Source of the DNA: Triglochin maritima
Taxonomy: Eukaryota > Streptophyta > Magnoliopsida > Alismatales > Juncaginaceae
Assembly: GCA_963682175.1 (NCBI GenBank)
Contig: OY821789.1
Span: 4,340,001-4,404,000, forward strand
Reading direction: 5' to 3'
Length of the DNA stretch: 64,000 bases
Each line of letters begins with the position of its first letter. The stretch's first letter is position 1. The notes under the pieces are model-generated. The model saw only the letters and a list, made by a program, of their open reading frames with translations, ran no database searches and was not told where the DNA came from. Both the position numbers and the translations under genes were made by a program. Below, piece after piece: positions 12,201 to 24,925 of the stretch.

Positions 12201-15200
12201 TCAACATGAACACATCTTCGAAAAGACCATAAGCTCAGTCCATCCAATTTGTGTGTCCCTTTACGGTGGTTGATTTGATTTCCTCTTTGTTTTTTTTAAT
12301 CCAATTTATAAGATTTGGAGGAATCACATGTAAGCAAGTTGGAGATAAACTACACAAAATCCATTTTCCTGTTATATGTTATCAAATTTTGTCATCATAT
12401 AAGCTTTGAGATGCTAGTAAAATTGCCATTTGACTGTCTTAGTCGTTCTGATTATTAATTCACAATTTTAACATGTTAAGCCACTGGAGAAATAACACAA
12501 AACGTGTATGCTAGGGTTTTAGGATCATCCCGACATCTTTGATGAATCATCCGATGCTGGAATCTTTTGGTCCTTTTGATGTTTTTAGATCGACTTTGTG
12601 GTAACTAATATTTTATCTTTGAATCATTATGCGAAGATGATGCACATTGTTTATACATACACCATTTTCATTGTATTTGAAATTTTTATCATTGTATGCT
12701 TTAGCTTTGATTGTATCTTGCAGCAATTTCATGATTTTTAATGATTAATATAGAATTATGGAATTTTATCCAGGGCGGTCAGGCGAATGAATGAAACTCT
12801 TAAGCAAAATCGACGCTCAAGGGACAAGGGTGGTGAAGTATCAAGTCCTTACTCAAATCAAAAGGATGATGATTTTGATTCGGCAACGGATGTATGTTCT
12901 TTATTTCATCAGTATGTATATTTTGTGAAATGATAAAGTTCTAATGAACAATTGTGCCCTAATGAATAAATGATACAGTTATGGAACTCTTTACAAGATG
13001 ATCAGCTGCTCATTTGTGCATCTCCAAAAGTGTTATGACATCACCATATGCCATGTTCAAAATATTATCATAATTATCATTATCATCAATCTTTCCTCAA
13101 TGGGGTGTCTACTAGAATTATGAGGTCAATAAAGTCTTATAACAAACACCTTATTATCTTACATCAATCGATATCAATGTCTTGATCAAAGAATACATGG
13201 AAACTTTTGGTAAACTCTCTTGAAGAAAAATCAAACTTTCCGGATGTAAAATATCTGCAAAAACAGAAGAATGTCACTTACTACTAGTTTAGTTTTCACT
13301 CAGTTAGCATTTAGTGAAACTACAGATTTGAAAGTAGGCTCTCTTCCTGTTGCTTCTGGACCTATGAGAAGAGTTTCATTTTAGATAGAAAATTAGTGTC
13401 AAATCTCACCTCTCTACATTAGGATCTGGAAATGTTCATCTTCATGACAACAGATAGTATTGAGATGCATTTTCGTGCATTTTCCTTTAAAAAATCAAAG
13501 TTCCAATACCTCATATGAAGCTATTCGTGTAATTGGATCTCAATCATTATGTTAATCTGTTGCGATTAAAGTTAAACATACGGAGCTTTCAAAACAGGAA
13601 GTTACAACACCTCATATGAAGCTAGCAATACTTCCATTAAACCTTCATTGTTTACCGTTAAAAAAAAGTTAGCAATACTTCCATTTATATTACCTTCTAA
13701 ATTTCAGTAGTTCCATTTTTTATTTTTGTCTTTGCTTTAAAATAGGCACCAAGCTCCATGTTTACCAGTTTGTTCAAAAGGCTGAATGGGCACAAACCCT
13801 AGTGCTTTCAAAATAAGAAATTGCAATATACACGCATTGTTGCACAGCCTAGAGTCCATGGATTGTATGCCAATATGCTTCATGGCTTACCTATTTTCTG
13901 CTAAATCTTGTTTTCCATTTTCCTGAAATTCTTTTGTTTATCAAAGTTCTTGGAAAACCTTGAAACCATTCTAATTCTTTCTTGATGTCGTTCTGTTAAA
14001 TTAGGCATTTCTTAGCATCCTTCTACTGTGTTCTAATTGTTGGTATGATATTTTGTATTTTAGGAATTACATTTCCACTCAAGCAACCATGATGAGTTAT
14101 CCGAATATGATCATTCAAGAAATCAGTTTTCAAATCGCGACCAAAAGGCGGTGTCTTTGCCTTCATCTCCCCATCATTTCAGGCGAGGATCTTCTGATGG
14201 GCGTGCAGCTTCTGACTCACTAAGAACAGGAATATTTTATTCAGCATTAAATAAACTGTTGAAATATTCATCATTCTTGAACAAGCCTCTATTTTCATTT
14301 GAAGAATGGAATATTGATTTCTCAGAGCTAAGTGTTGGTACACGTGTTGGTATTGGTGAGTACTCCTTGACTTGAAATGTTTTCTTATCTGTTGTCTTTT
14401 TTGGTTCAATATAAGCTATTGGCATGCATATCTGTTGCCATAGGTATTTCCGTGAATTTCGATTACCTTTTTCTGTAACAGTTTCTATCAATAATGTTCC
14501 ATGTTCAGAAAGTGCCGTGTCAATCTATGCTTTGTCTACAGTTTTAAAAAAATGAAATTGAATATATACTGGATTTATTATTAACTATCATCACTTGTGC
14601 TGCAGTTTCTTGAATGATATGATTTGTGATTTTACTATGCTCTTTTACCGGTTTAGAAATACAAACTCACACATTTGACTGCGTTGTTGATAATGATCAC
14701 AAAATTTGCTACACTGACAATATTATATGTGTGTGTGTGTTTGCGTTAAGCATCTTCCACTCATTACTGGTTAAAAAGCAAAATATTAGTGTTTTTTATA
14801 GACTGAAATGTATCATTGTCCAGCATATCTTTATTAGTAAAAAACTAAAACACACCCCTAATATTACTGATCAAAAAAAAAAACCTGATGTTTTGAAATC
14901 TTATTTGAGTTTAAGAACAAAGAACCTTGAGACTCACAACATTTGTAGTCACTAGTCGTAGATTTCTAAATTTAATAATAAAGGGTCAGTAACTCAGTTG
15001 GTAGGATTATAGAGGCAAAACATTCCTCCTCACAAATGAAGTTGTAATTACATCGTTGCAAGTATTATGCCATGCAATTTCATGGAAAGTGGATCATGTT
15101 CATCTGTCGTGTTCAATATAGTCACCAACCACTATCAGGTTGTGCTATCTTGTTCTTACTTTGTTTAATTCCGACTTCAACCTAAAACAAGACTAGAAGT

Positions 15201-18200
15201 CACGGAAGACTAAACGTGATAAATGACATTATTAACTTTGCTTAAAAGTACACATCTCTTTTATCTAGTTATTATTATAGATTAGATTAACGAAACCTCT
15301 CTCTAAGTTTCTTAAGATCATTTTTAACATGGAGGTTTCAGAGTACTTTACTAGTTATCGTATCAATAAGCATGCGACGTTTCAAACCTAAGCACTGTAG
15401 AATTTGAATAGTGTTTAAACATATGTGCATCGATTGCAGAGTACTTGTAGCAGTGATACTCTGAATGCTGTAGCAAATGTATATATAAATATATGTGAAG
15501 GAGTTGTTGAAAACTGGCTCTTAGATATATTTCCTGAAACATCTCTTAAGACAGTTTCAAAAGCATATATTTTATTTAGCAATGATCAACTTATTCCATC
15601 CCCAGGGTTCAATAACTCAAGGTATAATGCAATCATTGAAGAGGCTTTTGCCATCGGGGCTTATCCAAGCAGAAATGGCAGTTCCTTACTATTTGAATCT
15701 ACTGTGAGAAGAAAAATTCTCAAAATACTATTCAAGCACCTTGGAAACTCTCCAATATGCAATCATTTTGGTTCAGAATTTATAAAAAAAAGTTGTAACT
15801 AAAGTGACATAAAAACCTAAAAAACTGTTCTAGAAACAATGTTGTAATTGTAAAATGAAGTTATTGTTATAAAATATTTTAGAAATTTATGCACTGTTGA
15901 CATTTTTTGGTTACACCCTTGGTCATTTGATAAAAATGCACCTTAATTAATGCACTAGTAAACCACTACACTCCAATGCAACATAAGTTGTACACATGCA
16001 CTTTCACAGAGCTTAGTGCAGTGATATATTGGATATGAGGTTCATCATGAAAGTATATACAATGTTTGTTTGAATAGAGAAAGTGCTCTAAATATGTACT
16101 TGATATGTTTATTATCTATAGGATTTTTTGGAGAAGTTTTCCGTGGGATATGGAACGGTACAGATGTTGCCATCAAAGTTTTCTTAGAGCAGGATCTGAC
16201 AACTGAGAACGTGGATGATTTCTGCAATGAGATATCAATACTAAGGTGATTTATCCTTGTTTGGAACAGAGTAATCTGAATATAACATAGTCTAACTTGG
16301 TTCCATTTTTTTCTTTCTTCCAGCCGTCTTCGACACCCAAATGGTAATTATCTTGACAAAGTTACCTTTTTCATACCATCTTTCTGCAATATAAATTTAT
16401 ATGCTGCTCAGATAAAAACCTGTTATGTTGCACATGAAAGGACATTCAAACGTTTGCATTGAAGAGATTATATTTGTCCATCCCTGTAACCCATGGTTCT
16501 CATTTTGTCATTTCTATCATCTACTTAAATGTATAGTGTTATACCCAGATTTAGCAGAGGTAAGGTGTCAAATTCAATTTTTCTACTTATCTCAAAAGAC
16601 ATGGATGAATGAGAGAAAATGTAGAAGATGGGAGAAAACATGTTGGTTACCTCTTCTTGTAAATAATGAATGCTAGGCAAACCGAATTATTGTTACACAT
16701 CAAATATGGTAATTAAGCCAAGCATATCTGTCAGAAAGGATTGTGATCCCCAGTCAGAAAGGAACTTACGTGTTTCCCTGATAAAGCTTATTTTGTTGAC
16801 TCATATCCTTCTAAATGGCACAACTCTTGTTAGATCATATTGTGAAATGTTGTACATGCATATAACTCTGAAAAAACATACAAGCATTAGCTTTCTTTGA
16901 GTATAAAAAAACATCTTCAATGTTACAATCTGTTTTGGATCATGAAGAAATGTTAAAGGAGAAACAACTCGAAATAATGTAATAGTGGCTGAATTGTCAT
17001 ATTAAGCTTGTGGTTTGACCAGGTAATAACAAGAAAGTTTTGATTGATTGGATTGTGAGAGCGACTAATACAAGATAGTAGTAGGATGATTTTGATTCTG
17101 ATTTTGGGAACTTGTTAGGAGCTACCAACACAACTTGTTTGAGGCAGTACGTAAGCGTTAAGGGCTTTGCTGCTTCTATACCGAGAATTGTTTAGAATGA
17201 TCTTTCAAACTACATGGCTCTTTAAGATCTTAGTACATATGGAAGATGGTTCTAGAAGTTATAACGTCATGACTCGTGAACATAAAATATAAGAAAATTA
17301 TTGTCGTTGCTTCATGAGTGTTCAATGATCTCTAGCTCTCAAGCTTGATGGAAACCTAGATAAGTAGAACAGTCCAAAACACTCCAACTAAGCAATAAGA
17401 ACCATGTGTTTCTTAAGCTGCAATGATTAAAAGAAAATCCAACATGAATGATACAAACATTCTGGAGGTTTTCTTTGACCTTTTCATGATTACCATTTGA
17501 CAGTTATTTAAATCCCACTTAGATATTTGAGATGATGATGTAATGAGAGTGCAGGAGCCAATAGGTTTTTATATGAGAGACTAATGAGATTAATCAATTA
17601 TCTTATGACTACTATTGCTGTTTTGGAAAGTCCCAAGCAACAAATAGCTTAGAAACCATTGCGAAAGCTATTGATATTATATATCCATCACAAACTGTTG
17701 GTGGAAGCTAAAGGAAATAGACAAGACCCAAATCTTATTTTATTTATTACTTAGTTATGGTTTATGATGGTCTCTATCATTCTGGGTGCTTCTTCAGAAA
17801 TCGTGGTTAATGATGAAGCCATTGTGGTATGTTGAAGCCAAATAACTCCCCTGAAGTGAGATAATCGTCTATAGGAATATAAAAATAAATAGAGGGTTGT
17901 GATAGGCTTGACGGGCCAAATCAAAAAAAAAAAAAAAAAACTCTCATGGAAGTGGAAATGAAAAAGGAATGTAGAAATAAATAAATTAAAGGAGGCATAT
18001 CAATGGGGAACCATTGGCTATGGTTTGCTAGGAATAAGGAAGTAGGTCCCAAACATTTTGGTGATGGTGCAACATAAAGCTCAAATTTTTAGAATCCTTA
18101 ACTTGCTGGATGAAAGCCTACAGATTGCATTTTGGGGCTTATTACATATTTTTTCATTTGGGCTTATTGTATTACAAGTAAGGTCACTTGTTTTTTGTCA

Positions 18201-20810
18201 CTTGTTACGATCCAACTGTATGGTCATGTGTCTAACAGCCAAATTAGGGCTAACATGTGGGTTATACTTAGGGATAAAAAATGATGTAATTCTAACATTC
18301 CTTGTTAGTAAATCGTAGGAGATATCAAAATGACTTTTGGTGTCATCTTTGCGTTTGAAGTGTCTATTTCTAAACAAGCATATATGTCCATCAAACTAGT
18401 GTACATCTTTACTAAAGAAGAATGTGACTTTGTAAATAAGAGGAAAAGACCTTTTCGGAACTAAATTAAGGCCAAGCGTCATTCTAACACGTAACATCAT
18501 ATATATATATATATATAGATTATATAATATAAGCTTCAGTGTTGAATTTGAAATGTGTCTTAAGCACAATAATTTGTCTGAATCGGGCTAACCAAGATGG
18601 CAGGCTTGTATGAAACGAATTGGAATATTTTAAGATAATTTGCAACAAAAGTAACATTCTATCCCAAATTATGGAATCAGAAGATGTACTGTATCTAAGA
18701 GAGCAAAAGAATGATTTGACAAATTATTAAGATTTTTGTCTGATTTCTGATCTAATTTTATAACTTTCTGATCATTGTATTTCACAGTCATCTTATTTCT
18801 TGGAGCGTGTATGAGACCACCTCATCTTTCAATGGTTACTGAATACATGGAGATGGGATCATTATATTACTTGATACATATAAGTGGTCAGAAAAAGAAG
18901 ATAAGTTGGCGCAAAAGAATTAAGATTCTCCAGGATATTTGCAGGTAATTAACTTCACCCCCCCCCCCCCCCCCCCTTCTATTTCTCTCTTGTGCTCCAT
19001 TGGAATTAGGACTTGAATATTCTTGATAGTAGTTGTATACATCTCTAATCTATATTGCATTTCCGTTTCCTTGGCTTATTTCATTTCTAGACTCGTCTTA
19101 CAATTATATTTTGTGGTGTGAGGTTTGACATTGTTTGTTTATCTTACATTTGCAATCAAAGCACGAAGTCAGATTAGTGAGTTGGCACAGAAGTTCCATT
19201 TATATTTCGAGTGGGAAACTTTGAATGGTCAATTGAAATTTGAATTATAGGCATTTTACAACTTCATTGTCATTCTACCTTTTCTTCTTCGTTTTCCCTT
19301 TTATTTCAGGTGGAACCTAATTTATACATCACTGGATATAGATTTAAGGTATATTGATGCTCTTCTTCGTGATTCACATCTTCTAAGACCAGCAAAGACT
19401 AACATTCCAACAACAGAGAATTCATATTACATATGTCCTTTTGTATGTAGCTGATTTCTGTCATCTTGTATGCCCATAGCGGATAATTATTAGGCAATTT
19501 GTATGTTGTAATTATATAACATGAAGAAAAAGATCAAATAACATGAAAGGTTTGAAACAGATGTTTTATTGTCAAGAGGAAACATCGACCAGTCTTTAAA
19601 TTTTAAAATATACTGCTCGCCAAGAGGAACATGATTTCTCGGTTCACGTCTAACGCTTGCAAAAACAATGAACTAGATAAAAATCCAGATAGTTCGATTT
19701 TTCGTAGTAGTGTTCTCACACTCTGTCATTTGTGGATCTTAGTCTATACCATTTCAATTGCTTGCATACTGAAATTCAAGTCATTTGGATAGAGTTTCAC
19801 ACTCTGAGCATTTGCAATTTTTAGTATTCTCTCTGTGTCTGGTGATGCAAAGTTTGTGGCTGATGTTTTTAGACTCTTTGGATACATATGTTCAGACTCT
19901 TTGTTGAGTGTACAGGAACTTCAGGAGTTGGGATTTTAATTGGATTTGAACCAAACTTAGCTAATACAAATATTTTCTGTATACAGTGGTATTTTCGGTC
20001 ATAAGAAAATATGTTCTCATAAACGATCTTAATTTATTCCAACGTCTTTTTGCATTGCAATTTGCAAGCATTTGACTTCCATCATTATAGCATTCCTTAT
20101 CATATAGCCAAAAAAATGTGCTACTTATCAACCATAAACTAAATTATTTATCTGAGTGTTCCCTACTTCCCTATGATTTATTCCTATTACTCAGAGATTT
20201 TATGGTGTAGGGGATTGATGTGTATACACAGAATGAAAATAATTCACCGGGATTTGAAAAGCGCGAACTGTCTTGTGGACAAGCATTGGACAGTCAAGAT
20301 ATGTGATTTTGGTCTCTCACAGATTATGTCAAATGGGCCACTGAGAGATAATTCATCAGCTGGAACTCCAGAATGGATGGCTCCGGAGCTTATAAGAAAT
20401 GAGCCATTTACTGAAAAATGTGATATTTTCAGTTTAGGAGTAATTATGTGGGAACTATGCACTCTCAGTAGGCCATGGGAGGGTATAACACCAGTTCAAG
20501 TAAGCTTCATCTCATACAGAATTTGGAAGGTATTAGAAGATGTCATGTTGTAATGTTACTGTTGTTTGTCCACAGGTTGTCTATGCTGTTGCCAATGAAG
20601 GAACTCGACTGGAAATTCCCGAAGGCCCTTTGAGCAAGTTAATTGCAGGCATAGCACATTCAAACCTTCTTTTTTAGTGTTATACTCAAGCTTAATTATT
20701 TCAGTCATGCTCTCTTCTCTGCTGCAGATTGTTGGGCCGAGCCTGAGGTTCGACCTAGTTGCCAAGAGATCCTTCCCCGCTTGCTTGACTGTGAGTACAC
20801 TCTTTGCTGA
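6169..20810 (+). CDS. Raf-like MAPKKK with EDR1/CTR1-type N-terminal domain
   Basis: Predicted cytoplasmic Ser/Thr kinase of the plant Raf-like MAPKKK family, closest by memory to the group of Arabidopsis At2g31010, At2g42640 and At3g58640. Coding exons: 6169-6411, 7240-7467, 7725-7913, 8283-8533, 9760-9876, 10071-10112, 11296-11342, 11794-11875, 12774-12891, 14064-14355, 16122-16245, 16324-16343, 18788-18944, 20211-20499, 20576-20648, 20728-20810. All phases agree and give 784 aa. The N-terminal half holds the EDR1 domain (PIPNGFYAVIP near residue 75, then KLAGL...DFYKRP and CRPRAILFKVLADCVG). The kinase starts near residue 521: glycine loop GIGFFGEV, VAIK (Lys555), alpha-C Glu573, HRDLKSANCL (Asp651), DFG (Asp669), GTPEWMAPE. 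It ends LLDCEYTLC, as in relatives. Notable are a 20-bp microexon and a GC-AG intron. Exons from 14064 on are secure; small exons 10071-11875 rest on phase and family similarity. Confidence 0.92.
9384..9580 (-). mobile_element. 3' end of an RTE-type LINE (tail shared with AU SINEs)
   Basis: On the minus strand the tail reads CCCCAACTTGTTTGGGATTAAA then GGCTTTGTTGTTG, the 3' signature shared by plant RTE LINEs and AU SINEs. Just upstream the same strand encodes KRDLKEWNISKDLVLDISAW followed by RKVIHV, matching the usual C-terminal wording of plant RTE reverse-transcriptase polyproteins, so a LINE fits better than a SINE. It is a 5'-truncated copy in intron 8534-9759 of the kinase gene. Confidence 0.75.
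10531..10985. mobile_element. MITE with TTTGGTTTA-type terminal inverted repeats
   Basis: The left end reads TTTTGGTTTACCATAATTGA; the right end, complemented, reads TGTTTGGTTTAGCATAATTA. Inside, ATTACAT/ATGTAAT words recur on both sides, giving further inverted symmetry. It sits in kinase intron 10113-11295. No clear target duplication was found, so the superfamily is not assigned. Confidence 0.65.
15425..15802 (+). other. Orphan 125-codon ORF inside a kinase intron
   Basis: This open frame lies in the intron between kinase exons 14064-14355 and 16122-16245. The product (about 120 aa, with SSDTLNAVANVYINICEG near its start and a VRRKILKILFKHLG stretch near its end) has an ordinary globular amino-acid composition, unlike the AT-rich noise ORFs around it. 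It does not belong to the kinase: the flanking exons join in phase across it. I do not recognise the family. It could be a captured fragment of another gene or part of a decayed element; an acceptor-like TTGCAG at 15435-15440 fits a captured exon. Confidence 0.35.
18958..18976. repeat. Poly-C tract of 19 bases beside a splice donor
   Basis: The run starts 14 bases after the donor of kinase exon 18788-18944, in the order CAG then GTAATTAACTTCA then C19. Run length is a likely sequencing or allelic variable. Confidence 0.85.
20649..20727 (+). other. Predicted GC-AG intron in the kinase gene
   Basis: Exon 20576-20648 ends ATTGCAG and the next bases are GCATAG. Joining after this G to exon 20728 (after GCTGCAG) restores LSKLIADCWAEPEVRPS, the expected subdomain XI wording. 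No GT donor nearby preserves the frame; the GT at 20637-20638 would give a wrong frame. Reading through reaches a stop in the intron. Confidence 0.75.
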
Positions 20811-21019
20811 GACCGACCTTAAAAGTTTATGTTCATGTAGTCTAAATTATTTCGATTATGAAATACCTTATATTTTTCATAAGGCTTCAACAATGAGTTA
20901 TAACTTCAAAAACATTAATCAATTTATAATTGCAGTTGGTTTTCTTAATATCTCTATGCACTTTACAACTTTATACAACTTTTGCCCTTGGAGGGGGGAA
21001 ACAATTGTTTTTGTTCTTG

Positions 21020-21025
21020 AATAAA
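21020..21025 (+). terminator. Candidate poly(A) signal of the kinase gene
   Basis: AATAAA occurs 210 bp after the stop codon, in AT-rich sequence. No other cue was used. Confidence 0.35.
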
Positions 21026-23071
21026 AAAAGTGCAATAATTAGAACACCAAATCATTAAAAAGACTCTTAAAACCCCTTTAAAATAGATTTTAGGCCTCGG
21101 ACCATTAACATACACATAGGTCATAGGTGATTCAGCAACAAAGAGAAGGCCATCCCTTATAAATTATAATGCAATGAAACTTTTCAACCAATAAAATAAA
21201 TGCACTGAAACTCTGGATGTGAAATGAAGTTCAGTATCACATTGACAAGTCTAAAGTCTTGAATACGTGGTAGTGAGCTTGAGCACAGGGCCATACTTCA
21301 ACTTGGATATGATACATTTCTTGATGCCCAGTACAAATTCCATCCTGGTCAAACGTTAAATCTGGGCAAAATTTCGTTACGTGGCATGTATACTCAGACG
21401 CAGAATTCAGACGCAAGCTCGTCTGATTCAACCTTCAATTGGAAAACATGTCACAGGAACCTAAAATTGCAATACCTACATCTACAGGAAGCTGAGATCT
21501 GTCGTATCAATGCTGATTTCACTTGTTAGCTTAGTAGCATGTTAGATCCACACTGTGTTAGGCTGTTCATCGTGTTAGGAACTTAGGAATGCATTTTTTA
21601 AGCAATAACAATAGGAAATAAATCCCTTAAGGGCACAGCATGCTTCCCATCCTGGTTTCGATCTCCACTTGCCAGCCTGGGCATTTACCAGTGACAGGTA
21701 GAGAGGCATATATTGTTATCCTAAGTTTGGAATTGGAGCCCATCCTTTCGAAATGGTGGCGGCAACAGAAGGGGTAGATCCCCAGGATTCCCCAAGTTCA
21801 AAAGAAAAAACCTTCTGAATTTGTTGAAATAAACTTCAAATAATATGCTGTCAGTAATTTTAGGTTGCTTCTTGAATACTCATCTAAATGGTAAGCTTAA
21901 TATGCCACAACAAAGCAAAAATAATTTCAAACAATTAGTATCTATTTCATTTTGAAGTAGCCTTAAGCCTTCTATGATAAACTGATGTATGATTGGCCTC
22001 GCAACTCTATCTTTTGCACTGGTAAAAGCCACTCCTTGCCCTTTTCTAAGGATGAAGCAGCTGCAGTTAGTAGCCTGCTTCCATAATATGAAAAGACATG
22101 GTATTTTGGAAGTTTTTTTAGTAAAAGAGTGTATGATTGAGAACTGCATGGTAGTGTAATGCATCAGTGCGCAAATCATTTGCTTCTTTCTCCAACATCA
22201 AATGTTAGGACGCAACTATTGGGTAGTTTATGAAACCAACTATAGCGTGTACCTGGAACTTCCGAAATATTTGGAAACCAACTGACATGGCTTGGATTAT
22301 ACTTCTGAAATGTTTTAATAAAAAAAGCTTGGTTTTCATGTTTTTAAATGTTGAAGAATCAAGGTTCACTAGATTTATGACAATTAACTTTTATATTGCC
22401 ATATTCACTGTAATTCATTTAAGATGCGAGGAAAATATCCGTGTCATTTGAGCTTTTGATGCTTATATATATCATCTTAAATTATAAGGTAGATTAAGGA
22501 TATTTCGGTTATGCTAATAAAATGATCAAACGGAGGATATTAATTGTAGATTAATTGTAATTAAATTTAATAGTGAATTTGTAAGGAGTTTAAAGAAATA
22601 AGATGAACCCTAAGCTCGTTAGATCTTAATCCTATATATATATTATTCATCTTTGGAAGGAAAAAAGTCATCTCTAACATCTTAAAAGAAAGCTCCATCC
22701 TGTGAATCTGTGATACAATTCCGCGTGGAAACTGACCACTAAAATTTGAGAAATTGGTGAAATTCGAGGGTCTTCTCGTCTCTAATTGCTATGAAAGAAA
22801 AAAAGGTTTTTCGGTGGCAAAAAAATCAATGCCTCCGCTCTTTCTTTACTATTTATCTGTGGGTGGAATAAGTCTTCTCGATGAGAGAGTTGAAAAATCC
22901 CAATGTTAGCTATTAATGCCATTAACAACCCCCTCCCCCCTTCTTTGTTCGCCAACCCAACAAAAAATAAGAAGAGAACGTGGTTTGCATGTGAGGGAAT
23001 AATATGGTGCATACGAGGGATTTTTGGTTTGAAGCTAATTTGATATAAATTGGGGAGCTGATGGTAAAGAA

Positions 23072-23129
23072 GATTGGAGCTCAATTTGGAGCCCACGTGA
23101 TGAGAGATTGGAGCTCAATTTGGAGCCCA
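23072..23129. repeat. Exact 24-bp direct repeat with a 10-bp spacer
   Basis: The two copies at 23072-23095 and 23106-23129 are identical and each contains GAGCTCAATTTGGAGCCCA. No element or gene is tied to them. Confidence 0.85.
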
Positions 23130-24305
23130 AAAATGAACCCGTCTAGCCTTTTCCTTAATATTATGGCCCTTGGAGAGGGCTAGGACTAAAGATGGCGTCA
23201 AACTTGCGTAATTGACAATACCCAAATTGCTCACCGACAGCCTTAGAATTCGAATTCACAAGGAATAGAATTGACTCAATTGAGCCTCGTCACCTTGCTG
23301 TCAGGGAGCCCTCGTGGTCATGGCTCATATTCTATCCGAAGTCAATTTGGCCAACTATATGTCACCAGGAAAAGTAGAGAAAAATGTAGTCAGTGCGTCG
23401 TCCTTTTCACAAGTATAGCAACACCCACATGGCTTCATTTCATATATGAGAGAGAGAAAGAAAAGAAAAGAAAAGTTGGTTTGTTTGTTTGTTTGTGTTC
23501 TTTCGCTTTCAAACAGCTGAAGGAACAAATAATATATTGGAATTAATGTGGATTTTTAAGTACATGAAGGCAGAGAATCAAATCGTATCCGGCAATTCCC
23601 CTCCTTTATTCTCTGCTTTTGTCATTCCCGTTCGTATATATACGCATGAGAGCTGCGAAGTATTCCCACAGATAATCAGACTTTGGAAGCATAGTCTTTA
23701 CCAACGTGTTTAATTCGACATTATCTTCGCCAACGTGTCTTTCAGATCCAAGGAAGAATGCCAGCAACCGCGTTAAAGTAGTTTTAAGATTGTAGTTCTC
23801 TCCTACTTTATACCATTCGAACTTTCGAAGAAACGAGCAAGTACGTTAAACTAATTTGAAGGCTTTGTTACGTATTAGACCGTTTATGCTCAAATCACTA
23901 CATATATGACATGCGTCGGGTATAATTTCATTTTCGTGGAAAAGCGTCTGACCTTCGGGCTCATCTGTAGACGACGCAACACGAAAAGTCTCTTTTTTCC
24001 AAAAGCTTAATCAAAAGGTCAGGTTTACAAAGAAGATGAATTTCGTACGACATCAAGAATCTACTTTGTAAAGTGGGGACTGTTCTATCCATCTGAATAC
24101 GTACAAATGTTCCAAATTGCTCCATCATTGGTTGGTGGTAATAAGTAATATCTAATGTGATTTTCCTGGAACAATCAACTCACCAACATATTCCGGCTCT
24201 CTTCTGTTCTTACCCATCATTATCCACATGTCGTTAGTGGAAGTAGAGGAGAAAATCACCTCTACCACCATAACCACAGATTCATAGCAGATCTCATCAC
24301 CCCAA

Positions 24306-24311
24306 TATAAA
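24306..24311 (+). promoter_or_regulatory. Possible TATA box upstream of the PADRE gene
   Basis: TATAAA in CCCCAATATAAACCCC is followed by a pyrimidine-rich stretch, typical of plant core promoters. It lies 615 bp before the ATG, so it needs either a long leader or a leader intron to serve that gene. Confidence 0.35.
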
Positions 24312-24925
24312 CCCCACCTCTTCCACCAACCCTCAATTCAACAATATTATATACACACGAACAATTTTATAGTTATTCTCTAATTATTCAAAATATCACT
24401 AATACTCTTCGATATACATAATATCACAAATACCCTCCTAATTACGCATCCGCAGAAGTACACCCAAGCAAATAACCCAATCATTTATACGTTGTTGTTA
24501 TCATCTCAGATCGAGTTCTCTTCTCATGCTCATTGAACTACCAAGATAATGAATTAAAGCATCCAAGCCTGATAATATAATGTTTAATCTACTCTGATCA
24601 ATGTCAAAATTATACATGGAACTAAAAAGGGTACCAGTAATTCAAGTTAACTCCCCCTGCATGGAACGTGCATGTTATGTCTAACATATTTTGAAATCTT
24701 TGAGGATGTGTGTGATATTCTCAATTACATGGAAGATAATCAAGAACTAAATCCTTGTACAAACAAAACAAAGTGAACCCCACGTCACATTTTCCAAGTC
24801 ACCCATCTTTCTCCACCAACAACACTCTCCTTAAATTCCCCAACACATTCACCACCTCTCTCCAACAAAAAAATAGAGAGAGAGAGAGAGTGAGAGAGGC
24901 CAAGAAAGAAACAAGCATTGGTGCA

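Larger units (their letters stand above)
21026..24925. other. Intergenic DNA, no gene recognised
   Basis: AT-rich spacer with only short, unconvincing ORFs on both strands. It includes a 24-bp direct repeat at 23072-23095 and 23106-23129 (GATTGGAGCTC...GGAGCCCA, 10 bp apart) and, at its right end, the upstream region of the PADRE gene. Confidence 0.6.

Noticed and set aside
14985..15050. Sequence resembling a tRNA 5' half (CTCAGTTGGTAGG)
   Set aside because: The rest of the cloverleaf and a B-box are missing; at best a very decayed tRNA-derived SINE, not reportable.
20786..20815. GTGAGT inside the last kinase exon as a splice donor
   Set aside because: Reading on gives CEYTLC and a stop, the conserved end of this kinase group, so no splicing is needed.
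21650..21720. GGTTTCGATCTCC, a possible SINE B-box
   Set aside because: No A-box at the right distance, no poly(A/T) tail and no target duplication found.
24755..24925. Longer N-terminus for the PADRE protein
   Set aside because: The extension is low-complexity, includes the GA repeat and does not resemble the family, which starts at the MRETLRCC-like segment.
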